Positions 36,885 through 50,332 of a stretch of DNA of 64,000 bases are shown here, one piece after another. The notes under the pieces were generated by a model. That model saw nothing but the letters and a program-made list of their open reading frames with translations. It was not told the DNA's origin and did no database searches. Location: positions 82,230-146,229 of the forward strand of contig NZ_AWZT01000014.1 in assembly GCF_000472525.1 (NCBI RefSeq), read 5' to 3'. The number at the start of each line of letters is the position of its first letter. Position 1 is the first letter of the stretch. This stretch comes from Paraburkholderia dilworthii. GTDB taxonomy: Bacteria; Pseudomonadota; Gammaproteobacteria; Burkholderiales; Burkholderiaceae. The position numbers were made by a program, and so were the translations under genes.

Positions 36885-39800
36885 CCACCCGTCTCCCTCA
36901 CGAACCGCAGACGCAGCGCGTCGTGCCGCGCCTCCAGCGCCGCCACCGCGCGCTCCAGCGCCGACGGCACGAGCCGCCCCTTCACCTTCAGCAGCACCGC
37001 CTGGTTCCAGTGCGATTCCCCGTGCGGATAGCGCTCGAAGAACAGCCGCTGGATCGGCGTCAAGGCCAGCGCCGCACCGTCGTCCGGCGCCTGCGCGAGG
37101 CCCGCATCGAGCCGCTGTGCGCGCTGCGCGAGACCCCCCACCGTCGGATGCTCGAACACCTGCCGCGGCGTGAGCCGCCAGCCCGCCTCGCGGGCTCGCG
37201 CGATGATCTGCAGGCTCTGGATCGAGTCGCCGCCCGCCTCGAAGAAGTTGTCCGTCACCCCCAGATCGTCGCGCCCGAGCACGGCCGCCCAGATCGACAG
37301 CAGCGCCGATTCCACTCCGTTCGACGGCGCCACGCGCTCGCGCACGCCCGCCTGCGGCGCCGGCAGCGATGCACGGTCGAGCTTGCCGTTGCGCATCCAC
37401 GGCAGTCGCGCGAGCACCGTCACCGACGAGGGCACCATGTAGCCCGGCAGCTTCTGTTCGACTTCGCGTTGCAGACGCGCCGGGTCAAGAGGCCGCACGG
37501 CCGCTGCATCGGCTTCTGCCGCCACATACGCCGCGAGCCGCTGCTTCTGCCCGTCGCCCACCACGATCACCGCCGCCTCGCGCACGCCCTCGCACTGGCG
37601 CAGCACCGCCTCGATCTCGCCCAGCTCGATGCGCTGGCCGCGCAGCTTCACCTGCTGGTCCAGCCGTCCGAGGAACTCCACCGTGCCGTCCGCGCGCACC
37701 CGGCACAGGTCGCCGCTGCGGTACATGCGCGCGCCCGGCGCGCCGTAGGGGTCCGGCACGAACCGCTCCGCCGTCAGCCCCGCCCGTCCCGGATACCCGC
37801 GCGCCACCGTCGGCCCGCCGATGCACAACTCGCCGAGCCCGCCCACCGGCGCCTCGTCGCCGAACGCGTCGAGCACGCGTGCCGTGCGGCCCGGATACGG
37901 ATGCCCGATCGGCACGCTCACCTGCCGTGCGTCGTCGGCTCCGGTGCGGCGGTACAGCGCCGCCACCGTCGTCTCGGTCGGCCCATACAGGTTATCGAGC
38001 CGGATATCCGCAAGCGGTCCCTCGCGCCAGCGCGCGAGCGCATCGCCCGGCAGCGCCTCGCCGCCGACCGTCACCTGACGCAGCGCGAGCTGCGCGCGCG
38101 GCGGCGCATGACGCTGCCACTGCTGCCACAGCGCGCTCGGAATCCGCGCGAACGTCACGCGCCGCTTCACCAGCCGCTCATTCAGGCTTTGCAGGTCCCA
38201 CGGCTGAACCCCACGCATTTCGATCGTCGCGCCGCGCAGCAGCGCGGGCAGGGTCTCGTGCAGCGCGACGTCGAAGTTGATCGTCGATGAGTGCAGCACG
38301 GTGTCGTCGGCGCCGATGGCGTAGGTCGCGAGGAAGTCCTGCAGGTGCGTCCACAGTGCGCCGTGGCTGACGCCGACGCCCTTCGGGCGGCCGGTCGAGC
38401 CCGAGGTGTAGAGCACGTAGGCGAGCTGGTCTGGATGCAGGGGGGCCTCGGGGTAGTTGACCGTGCCCGCATCCGCCCGAGCCGCCAGCATCGCGTCCGT
38501 CTGCGCAACCCGCTCCGCATCCAACGCGACATCAACCACCTCACACCCCGTCAGCACCTCCGCCACCTGCTTCGCGCTCGCGCTATCGGCAACCACCTGC
38601 ACGATGCCCGCGTCCTGAATCATCTGTGCGAGACGCGCGGCCGGATACTCCGGGTCCAGCGGCACGAACGCCCCGCCCGAGCGGATGACGCCCAGCAGTG
38701 CCGCAATCAGCGCCGGACCGCGCGTCACGCACAACCCCACGCGCCGCTCCGCGCCGACGCCGCGCACGACGAGCCGCGCAGCCAGCGCCGCCGACCATGC
38801 ATCCAGTTGCGCATACGTGAGCGAGTCGTCTTCGCAGCGCAGCGCAGTTGCATGCGGCGTGCGCTTCGCCTGAGCCGCGAGCGCCACGCCGAGCGATTCG
38901 AACCGGTAACGATGCAACGGCGCGACTTCATGCAACGCAGGCAGCATCACGGATCCAACCCGCCGCTCCGCGCCATCCGCCATCTGTGCCAGCACCGCTT
39001 CGTACTGCGATGCAATTCGCTCGACGGTCTCGCGATCGATTCGCTCACCGTTCCACGCCCATTCGAGTGAAAGCGTGTGCGCGCGTGGGATGATGGCGAG
39101 CGCGAGCGGGTAATGCGTCGGATCGACGGAATCCACTGACTCCACCTTAAGACTCGCGTCGCCATTGCGCGCGGCATCGACGGGATAGTTTTCGAACACG
39201 ACGATGCTGTCGAACAGCGCGTCCCCACTCCGTCCGGTCCACTGCTGCACACGCGCGAGCGGCGTGTGCTCGTAGTGACGCAACTCCGCGAGCTCGCCTT
39301 GCAGCCAGCGCAGCCATGCGCCGAGGTCCGCGCTCGCGTCCACGTCGACGCACACCGGCAGCGTATTGATGAAAAGTCCCAGCATCCTCTCGACGCCCGG
39401 CAGATGCGCCGGCCGTCCCGCGAACGCCGTACCGTAGGCAACGCCGCGCCGATGTCCGTAGCGCGCGAGCAGCATCGCCCACGCGCCCTGCATCAGCGTA
39501 TTGAGCGTGATCTCGTGACGACGCGCCGTTGCCTGCAACCGCGCGACGAGCGCTTCGTCGAGAGCGTGGCGCCGCGCATGGGCGCCCGGCTCTGCCGCGC
39601 GCGGCTCGCCGAGACTTGCAGTGAGCGTCGCCGGATCGTCGGCGCGCGCGGCCCATGCACGCCACCATGTCTCGGTCGCCGGATCGTCGGCCGCCTCGCG
39701 AACCCACTCGACGTAACGGCGATACGGCGGCGCCGCTTCGAACGTCGCGGCCGCGCCGTTGGTCCGCATCCGATAGTCGCGCAGAATTTCGGCGAACAGC

Positions 39801-42800
39801 AGCGAAACGCTCCAGCCGTCGAGCAAAAGATGATGATGCGTCCACACGAGGTCGGCGGTATGCGCGTCGCGAATGAAGAGCGCGATGCGCATGAGCGGCG
39901 CGGCGTCCGGCGCGATGCCGTCGGCGAGATCGCGCGCACGCCAGTCGGCGAGGCGCGCGTCGTAGTCCGGTGCGGCCGACCAGTCGTGCGTCTCAAACGG
40001 CAACGCGATGCGGCGATGGACAATCTGCATCCCTGCGTCACCGTGTTGCCACGCGAAACGCGTACGCAAAATCCCGTGACGGTCGAGCGCGGCCTGCCAC
40101 GCCGCGTGCATCGCGGCGACGTCGAGCGCGCCGGACAGCGTCGCGCGCATCTGGTTGAGATACGCGCGCTGCCCTGCCTCCGCCAGCGTGTGATAGAGCA
40201 AGCCACTTTGCAGCGGCGTGGCCGGGTAGACGTCCTCGATGTGCTCAGGCGTGAGGCCGAGCGCGCGCCATAGATCGGACGAGGTAGATACGCTTGTGGA
40301 AGCGTACGGTTGGATGGCAGCGGGCGATGTGGATGTCGAAGCCGATGCCGAAGTCGGGGTCAAAGCCGATGCCGGTGCCGAGGCTGGTGATCTCCATGTC
40401 AACGCGGCGGATGCGGACACCGGTCGGGCCGCGTATGCAAGCTGTTGCACGGTCGGCGCCTCGAACACCATGCGCGGCGTCATCTGCAAGCCAGCATCGC
40501 GTGCCTTCGCGACGATTTGCAGACTCAAAATCGAGTCGCCGCCGATCACGAAGAAATTGTCGGTCACGCCGATATCGTCGCGCCGCAAGACAGCGCGCCA
40601 GACGGCAAGCAATGCGGCCTCCGCGGGCGTCGACGCGACGACGGCCTGCGCAGCGTTCGCTACCGTCTCGGGCCCGGGCAGTGCCCGACGGTCGAGCTTG
40701 CCGTTCGGCGTCAGCGGAAAGCGTTCAAGCTCCACATACGACGACGGCACCATGTGCCCCGGCAGACGCGCGGCAAGCCATGTCTGCCAGCGCCCGACAT
40801 CGCCCGTATTCGCCTCGTCGCGCAGCACCACGTACGCGATGAGACGCCGGTCACGGCTGTCGTTTGCCTTGTCGTTTGCCTTGTCGTTTGCCTTGTCGTT
40901 TGCCTTGTCGTTTGCGGTGTCGTTTGCGCTGTCGTTCGCGGTGTCGTTTGCCCTGTCGTTTGCCTGATCGTCCGCGTTGCCACTCCCACTTCTGCCCCTA
41001 TCGCTCCCGCTACCCCACACCACCACCGCCGCATCGCGCACCTCCGGATGCGCCAGCAACGCCGCCTGAATCTCGCCCGGTTCAATCCGGAAACCGCGGA
41101 CCTTCACCTGATCGTCGTTACGGCCCAGATATTCGAAGTCTCCATCCGTAAGCCGTCGCGCGAGGTCACCCGAGCGGTACAGACGCGCGCCCGGCACCCC
41201 ATACGGGTCCGGCACGAAGCGTTGCGCGCTCAGACCGGCGCGTCCCAGATAGCCGCGCGCGAGCCCCGCGCCGCCCACATGCAGCTCGCCCACCGCGCCC
41301 ACCGGCACACGGTTCAGGTCCGCGTCCAGCACGTGCAGCGTCAGGTCATCGAGCGGCGCGCCGATCACACTGCGCGTCTCGCGCAACGCCGCCTCGTCCA
41401 GCGCGCGGTGCGTCACGTGCACCGTCGTTTCGGTGATGCCGTACATGTTCACGAGCGCCGGCAGCACACCCTTGCGGCGCGCGCCCTCCGCCCACCGCGC
41501 GAGCGACGCCGGCTCCAGACGCTCGCCGCCGAAGATCACCGCGCGCAGCGATTCGAGCATGTTGCCGTCATCGGCCTGCGTCAGTTGCATGAACGCCGAC
41601 GGCGTCTGGTTCAGCACCGTCACCCGTTCCCTGCGCAGCAGCGCATGAAATGCCGCCGGTTCGCGTGCGCTCCAGTGCGGCACGATCACGAGCCGCGCGC
41701 CATGCACCAGCGCGCCGAAAATCTCCCATACGGAGAAGTCGAACGCGTATGAATGGAACAGCGTCCAGACGTCCTGCGCGTCGAATCCAAAGTGGGACTG
41801 CGTGGCGTCGAAAAGACGCGCGACGTTCTCATGCGTGACGCCCACGCCCTTCGGCACACCCGTCGAGCCCGACGTGTAGATCACGTATGCAAGCTGATGC
41901 GGATGCGGATGCAAATCGGCACTGCCCGCATCGTCGACAGACACCCTATCCCGCAGCGCCACCGCATCCACCGTGGGCCGCGAGCCGAACAGCGCCGCAT
42001 GCTGCGCGAGGCTCGGCGCATCGGTCACGATCAGCCGCAGCTGCGAATCATCGACGATATGCGCGAGGCGCCCAGCCGGATACGACGGATCGAGCGGCAC
42101 ATAAGCCGCGCCCGCGCGCAGCACACCGAGCAGCGACGCCACGAGCGCTGCGGAGCGCTGCATCGCGACGCCCACGCGCACTTCCGCCGTCGCCCCAAGC
42201 TGCCGCAATTCACGTACGATCGCGCACGACCACGCATCGAGTTGCGCATACGTCACCTGTTCATCGCCATCGACCAGCGCGACCGCTGCGGGACGCGCAT
42301 GCGCCTGCGCGGCAATTCGCGCCGTCACCCGCTCGTAGGCGAACGCGGCCGGCAGACGCGGCGTCGCAAATGGCGTAGCGTCGTCGGTTGCCAGATCGCG
42401 CAGCCGCACGTGCGCGTCGTTGCCTTCGACGAGCGCAGTTGCGAGGCAGTCCAGCATCCGCTCGAAACAATCCGCGACGCAAGTGACGCCGTCTTCGGAT
42501 ACGCGCTTCGCATGCCGGTGCCACTCGAACCTTAGCGCGTCGCTGCTTCCCACATGACGCGGGGCGACGACCAGCATCAGCGGCAAATGGCTGCGGTTGT
42601 GTGCCTCGACGGCGCGTACGCGCGGAACGTCGCCGATCGCACCGAGTGCGTCGTCGAGCGGATAGTTTTCGAACACGACGAGGCTGTCGAACAACTCATC
42701 GACGCTCGCGTTCGCCCATTGCTGCAAGCTGGCTAGCGGCGTGTGCTCGACGTCGCGCAGCTCCGCGTTATGCCGCTGTAGCGCGGCGAGCCACAAGCGC

Positions 42801-45800
42801 ACCGTCGCACCCGATTCGACATCGACCCACAACGGCAAGCTGTTGATGAAGAGGCCGACAATCGATTGCGCATCCGGCAGATCGACTGGACGGCCGGACA
42901 CCGTCGTGCCGAACGTCACTTGCGTGCGGCCCGAGAAACGCGCGAGCACGAGCGCCCACGCTGCTTGTACGAGCGTGTTCAGCGTGACCTGCGCGCGGCG
43001 CGCGGCGCGCTGCAACCGCGCGTGACACTCACCGTCGAGCTCGCGGACCAGCGCTTGTGCCACTGCCCCATCGGCGCCATTTTCGGGCGACGGTCGCAAC
43101 GCACTGCCGAGCGCGTCGGCGAGGCGCGCCGGTTCTGAGCGCGTCGCGAGCCGAGCGCGCCAGAACGCAGCGGTATCGGGTTGGCAGTGCAGCCAGCGAA
43201 CATAATCGACGTAAGGTGTAGCCGGCGACATATCAGCGACGCCGCCCGCCGCGAGCGCCGCATACGCGCGCGCCACTTCGCTCACGACCTGCGCGGTGCT
43301 CCAGCCATCCGTCAACGCATGATGGTGAGTCCACAACAGATCGTGCGCGCCGTCGGGACGCTCGAAGATGTCGACGCGCATCAGCGGCGCAACGCCCGCC
43401 TCGAAGCCGCGCGCGACGATCGCCTCGCGCGCCGCCTTGTATGTCGCGTCGTATGTCGCGTCGTATTGCTCACCCGCCGGTGCCGCCGCGATAGGCGCAG
43501 CAGGCGCAGCCGGCACAACAGGTTCATTACGCGCATGCAGTTCGCACGGCATGCGCACGCGCCGCTCGACGATCTGCAACGGCTCCGCGCCGGCCGGCCA
43601 CACGAACCGCGTGCGCAGAACCGGATGGCGCGCGATCACCGCGTCCCACGCGGCGCGCATCGTGTCGATGTGAAGCGCGTCGATCGTTAGACGCAATTGC
43701 GACACGTACATGCCCGGCTCGCCGTCGAGCATGCCGTGGAAAAGCAGACCCTGCTGCATCGGCGTGGCCGGATAGACCACCTCTACTGTGTCGCGGGAAA
43801 CACCGGCTTGGGCGAACCAGAAATCGTCTTCGGCAGGTTGCGTCGTGTGCGGAGGTTTTGCGGCGGCGTGTGTCGTTCGTTGAGTCGCGCTTGCCCCTGG
43901 GCCTGTCGGCTCGCCTATCCCCGCGCTCCTCTTCCCGTCCGACCGGGCGCTCATCGCGACGCCCGTGTCCCCGCCAGCCCCCGCGCCCCCTCTCGCCGAT
44001 GCCACCGCCATTGGAGCCGCGACGCGCGCCGCCGCTTCGATCGTCGGGTGGTCGAACATCTGTTTCGGCGTGAGCTTGAGTCCCGCGCCGCGCGCCTTCG
44101 CGATGATTTGCAGGCTGAGGATCGAGTCGCCGCCGATTTCGAAGTAGTTGTCCGTCACCCCGATGTCATCCCGCTTGAGCACCAGCTTCCAGATTCCGAT
44201 GAGCGTATGTTCCGCCTCATTGCGCGGCTCGACACGCGCGGCGGCCGCCGTGTCCTCCTGCTGCGGCGCCGGCAATGCGGCACGGTCGATCTTGCCGTTC
44301 GCGGTGAATGGCAACGCGGCCAGCACCTGAAGCGACGACGGCACCATGTAGTCCGGCAATTCTGCAGCGAGACGCGCACGGATCGCACCGACGTCGAGCG
44401 GTTCGGCGGCACTCAGGTACGCGACGAGGCGCGGCGCGGCGCCGTCGCTATCCGCATACGCGATCACGATTGCGTCGCGCACGCCGTCCTCGGCGCGCAG
44501 GAGCGCGGCGATCTCTTCCGGCTCGACGCGAAAGCCGCGGATCTTCACCTGGTCGTCGAGTCGGCCGAGGAACGCGAATTCGCCGTCCGGCAGACGACGG
44601 CTTCTGTCGCCCGTCCGGTAAAGCCGCGCGCCGTCGCCGTCGGGATCAGGCACGAAGCGCTCAGCCGTCAGTGAAGGCCGGTTCAGATAGCCGTGGGCGA
44701 CGCTCGGTCCGCCGATGCATAGCTCGCCGGCCGCACCTTTGGGCACCGTATTACCGTCGGCATCGACGATGCGCGCCTCGACGTGCGAGAGCGGCTTGCC
44801 GAGCGGCAGCGTCGCCGCGCGACTTTGCGCGCCGGCGCGTGCGAGCACGCCGACCGCCGTCTCGGTCGGCCCGTAGTGATTGATCAACTGGCATTCGGGC
44901 CGCAGCGTCGCGATGCGCTCTGCAAGACGCGTCGGCGCGGGCTCGCCTCCAAGCGCGACGCAACGGCGCGGCAGCACCCATTCGGCTGATTGCGCCTGCA
45001 ACAGCGCGTCGAGGTGACTCGGCACGATTTTCAGCAAGTCGACCGAATGCGCATGCATGTAGGCGGCGAAGGCGTCCGGGTCGGCGGCAACATCGGCGTC
45101 GATCAGATGCAGGGTCCAGCCGTGCCACAGCGCGCCGAACAGTGACGTGTGGCCGAGGTCGGCAGCGGGCGTCGACAGATACGCGGCGCTCGAGACACCC
45201 TTGGGCAACCGCTCGGAGACGCCGCGCAAATAGGCGGCGAGCGACGCGTGGCTGAGCACGACGCCCTTTGGCCGTCCGGTGGAGCCCGAGGTATAGATCA
45301 CGTAGGCGGGCCAGATGAGGAGGCTGTCCTCGGACTGCGGATCAGCCAATCTGTGATGAAGGGTTTTGCTGCTAAGGTTGACGGTTGCTTTTGTGGCGTT
45401 GGTGGCGTTGGTCGCGTTGGTCGCGTTGGTCGCGTTGGCGGCGTCGCGCAACTCGTGCGGATTGAGCGTTGTCACGCCGTCGGGCAGCCAACTGGGACCG
45501 GTTGTCTTGATTGCGGCGCTGACCGCGTTGACTACGTTGGTGTGGTCTTTCGCGTTGGCGGTGTGAGCGGCATTGTCCATCGCACCTTCAACGCTCGCAC
45601 CCATCACAGCATCCCGCGCTTCACCTCGCACCGCTGCGCCCGTGACCACCACGCGCGCGCCGCAGTCCTCGTCCTGCCAGCGCAGCCGCGCTTGCGGCAG
45701 CATGGGATCGAGCGGCACATAACACGCCCGCACCCGCCAGACGGCGAGAATCGTCGCGACGAGCGCCGCGCAGCGCGGCAAAGCGAGCACGACTCGATCG

Positions 45801-45976
45801 CCTGGCCGCACGCCCTCGTCGATGAGCGCATCAGCGAGCCGGCCGGACCACGCCCACAAATCACGCCAGGCCAATGGCCCCGTGCTATCGACGAGTGCAA
45901 CGGCGTCCGGCCGTTCGATGGCGAACCGCGCGACGCGGGCGGGCAAAAAATCGGTGTCGAAATGAATGGCTTGCAT
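36734..45976 (-). CDS. Trimodular NRPS: A-PCP-C-A-PCP-C-A-PCP-(E start)
   Basis: About 3080 residues encode A1 (45950-44300), PCP1 (G-G-D-S-I-L-S-L near 44125), C1 (T-H-H-H-A-L-T-D-G-W near 43320), A2 (42380-40680), PCP2 (near 40535), C2 (H-H-L-L-L-D-G-W near 39830), A3 (38920-37370), PCP3 (near 37230) and the first part of an E domain (LALTPIQRLFFERYPHGESH). Aligned by eye to GrsA, the codes are A1 DLTKAGHVG (Asp), A2 DFWNIGMVH (Thr) and A3 DVHATGLVA (no match I know). A1 and the A2 C-terminal subdomain carry repeat inserts. The frame ends in K-P-Q repeats at 36734, where an apparent frameshift cuts it from the rest of E. The start is uncertain: ATG 45976 (M-Q-A-I-H-F) or 46036. Confidence 0.9.
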   Translation of the reverse strand: MQAIHFDTDFLPARVARFAIERPDAVALVDSTGPLAWRDLWAWSGRLADALIDEGVRPGDRVVLALPRCAALVATILAVWRVRACYVPLDPMLPQARLRWQDEDCGARVVVTGAAVRGEARDAVMGASVEGAMDNAAHTANAKDHTNVVNAVSAAIKTTGPSWLPDGVTTLNPHELRDAANATNATNATNATNATKATVNLSSKTLHHRLADPQSEDSLLIWPAYVIYTSGSTGRPKGVVLSHASLAAYLRGVSERLPKGVSSAAYLSTPAADLGHTSLFGALWHGWTLHLIDADVAADPDAFAAYMHAHSVDLLKIVPSHLDALLQAQSAEWVLPRRCVALGGEPAPTRLAERIATLRPECQLINHYGPTETAVGVLARAGAQSRAATLPLGKPLSHVEARIVDADGNTVPKGAAGELCIGGPSVAHGYLNRPSLTAERFVPDPDGDGARLYRTGDRSRRLPDGEFAFLGRLDDQVKIRGFRVEPEEIAALLRAEDGVRDAIVIAYADSDGAAPRLVAYLSAAEPLDVGAIRARLAAELPDYMVPSSLQVLAALPFTANGKIDRAALPAPQQEDTAAAARVEPRNEAEHTLIGIWKLVLKRDDIGVTDNYFEIGGDSILSLQIIAKARGAGLKLTPKQMFDHPTIEAAARVAAPMAVASARGGAGAGGDTGVAMSARSDGKRSAGIGEPTGPGASATQRTTHAAAKPPHTTQPAEDDFWFAQAGVSRDTVEVVYPATPMQQGLLFHGMLDGEPGMYVSQLRLTIDALHIDTMRAAWDAVIARHPVLRTRFVWPAGAEPLQIVERRVRMPCELHARNEPVVPAAPAAPIAAAPAGEQYDATYDATYKAAREAIVARGFEAGVAPLMRVDIFERPDGAHDLLWTHHHALTDGWSTAQVVSEVARAYAALAAGGVADMSPATPYVDYVRWLHCQPDTAAFWRARLATRSEPARLADALGSALRPSPENGADGAVAQALVRELDGECHARLQRAARRAQVTLNTLVQAAWALVLARFSGRTQVTFGTTVSGRPVDLPDAQSIVGLFINSLPLWVDVESGATVRLWLAALQRHNAELRDVEHTPLASLQQWANASVDELFDSLVVFENYPLDDALGAIGDVPRVRAVEAHNRSHLPLMLVVAPRHVGSSDALRFEWHRHAKRVSEDGVTCVADCFERMLDCLATALVEGNDAHVRLRDLATDDATPFATPRLPAAFAYERVTARIAAQAHARPAAVALVDGDEQVTYAQLDAWSCAIVRELRQLGATAEVRVGVAMQRSAALVASLLGVLRAGAAYVPLDPSYPAGRLAHIVDDSQLRLIVTDAPSLAQHAALFGSRPTVDAVALRDRVSVDDAGSADLHPHPHQLAYVIYTSGSTGVPKGVGVTHENVARLFDATQSHFGFDAQDVWTLFHSYAFDFSVWEIFGALVHGARLVIVPHWSAREPAAFHALLRRERVTVLNQTPSAFMQLTQADDGNMLESLRAVIFGGERLEPASLARWAEGARRKGVLPALVNMYGITETTVHVTHRALDEAALRETRSVIGAPLDDLTLHVLDADLNRVPVGAVGELHVGGAGLARGYLGRAGLSAQRFVPDPYGVPGARLYRSGDLARRLTDGDFEYLGRNDDQVKVRGFRIEPGEIQAALLAHPEVRDAAVVVWGSGSDRGRSGSGNADDQANDRANDTANDSANDTANDKANDKANDKANDKANDSRDRRLIAYVVLRDEANTGDVGRWQTWLAARLPGHMVPSSYVELERFPLTPNGKLDRRALPGPETVANAAQAVVASTPAEAALLAVWRAVLRRDDIGVTDNFFVIGGDSILSLQIVAKARDAGLQMTPRMVFEAPTVQQLAYAARPVSASAALTWRSPASAPASALTPTSASASTSTSPAAIQPYASTSVSTSSDLWRALGLTPEHIEDVYPATPLQSGLLYHTLAEAGQRAYLNQMRATLSGALDVAAMHAAWQAALDRHGILRTRFAWQHGDAGMQIVHRRIALPFETHDWSAAPDYDARLADWRARDLADGIAPDAAPLMRIALFIRDAHTADLVWTHHHLLLDGWSVSLLFAEILRDYRMRTNGAAATFEAAPPYRRYVEWVREAADDPATETWWRAWAARADDPATLTASLGEPRAAEPGAHARRHALDEALVARLQATARRHEITLNTLMQGAWAMLLARYGHRRGVAYGTAFAGRPAHLPGVERMLGLFINTLPVCVDVDASADLGAWLRWLQGELAELRHYEHTPLARVQQWTGRSGDALFDSIVVFENYPVDAARNGDASLKVESVDSVDPTHYPLALAIIPRAHTLSLEWAWNGERIDRETVERIASQYEAVLAQMADGAERRVGSVMLPALHEVAPLHRYRFESLGVALAAQAKRTPHATALRCEDDSLTYAQLDAWSAALAARLVVRGVGAERRVGLCVTRGPALIAALLGVIRSGGAFVPLDPEYPAARLAQMIQDAGIVQVVADSASAKQVAEVLTGCEVVDVALDAERVAQTDAMLAARADAGTVNYPEAPLHPDQLAYVLYTSGSTGRPKGVGVSHGALWTHLQDFLATYAIGADDTVLHSSTINFDVALHETLPALLRGATIEMRGVQPWDLQSLNERLVKRRVTFARIPSALWQQWQRHAPPRAQLALRQVTVGGEALPGDALARWREGPLADIRLDNLYGPTETTVAALYRRTGADDARQVSVPIGHPYPGRTARVLDAFGDEAPVGGLGELCIGGPTVARGYPGRAGLTAERFVPDPYGAPGARMYRSGDLCRVRADGTVEFLGRLDQQVKLRGQRIELGEIEAVLRQCEGVREAAVIVVGDGQKQRLAAYVAAEADAAAVRPLDPARLQREVEQKLPGYMVPSSVTVLARLPWMRNGKLDRASLPAPQAGVRERVAPSNGVESALLSIWAAVLGRDDLGVTDNFFEAGGDSIQSLQIIARAREAGWRLTPRQVFEHPTVGGLAQRAQRLDAGLAQAPDDGAALALTPIQRLFFERYPHGESHWNQAVLLKVKGRLVPSALERAVAALEARHDALRLRFVRETGGWTQVRPKREQRLTQRKRRNLPKPQKPQKPQKPQKPQKPQKPQTCHPHHT
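36760..36822. repeat. 9-bp tandem repeat in the NRPS E-domain region
   Basis: There are seven copies of the unit GAGGCTTCT on the plus strand, six perfect and the last with one change. On the coding strand the frame of the thioesterase part reads S-E-A seven times; the main NRPS frame reads K-P-Q. Because the unit is nine bases, copy-number change alone would not shift frame. Confidence 0.95.
40859..40978. repeat. 12-bp tandem repeat in NRPS module 2
   Basis: About ten 12-bp units occur, the first four identical (GTCGTTTGCCTT on the plus strand) and the rest degenerate. They encode A-N-D-K / A-N-D-T / A-N-D-S tetrapeptides in the C-terminal subdomain of A2, between the P-G-E-I-Q region and the R-L-I-A-Y-V strand. 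This is a surface-loop expansion with no role in known A-domain function. Confidence 0.95.
45393..45446. repeat. 9-bp tandem repeat in NRPS module 1
   Basis: About six units of GT(G/C)GCGTTG on the plus strand encode N-A-T repeats in A1. They lie in a roughly 90-residue insert between the G-A-R-V-V-V-T-G strand and the A3 core motif YVIYTSGSTG. The insert is low complexity throughout. Confidence 0.93.
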
Positions 45977-46069
45977 GGTGTCCGTGTGTGATCCAGGTGT
46001 CTCGCGCCCGCGCGGGCAAGCGCGAGGTCGATGCATCAATGTGATGTCAATATGCCGACGGCGGCACGC

Positions 46070-50108
<4,039 letters not shown>

Positions 50109-50332
50109 CCTCGCCTCCCGAGATATGCCGCGCGCCGCGCGGCCGTCATCGCCATGCACCACATCAGCGCGGCGCACAGAGACCGTCGCCGTCGCATGCT
50201 TGCGCCGGCGGCGTGAATTTCGTCATTGCGGGGAAGCAAGGCGTCTCTTGCGAACGCCGTTATCCGTTGCCGATCATGCGACGCGGGCCGCCTCGCATCA
50301 TAACGATGCGAGGGCCGACACGCGCAGGCCGG

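Noticed and set aside
36885..37400. 5' extension of the E-TE frame to 37400
   Set aside because: Those residues are the out-of-frame reading of PCP3 and the start of E, and do not resemble any NRPS domain.
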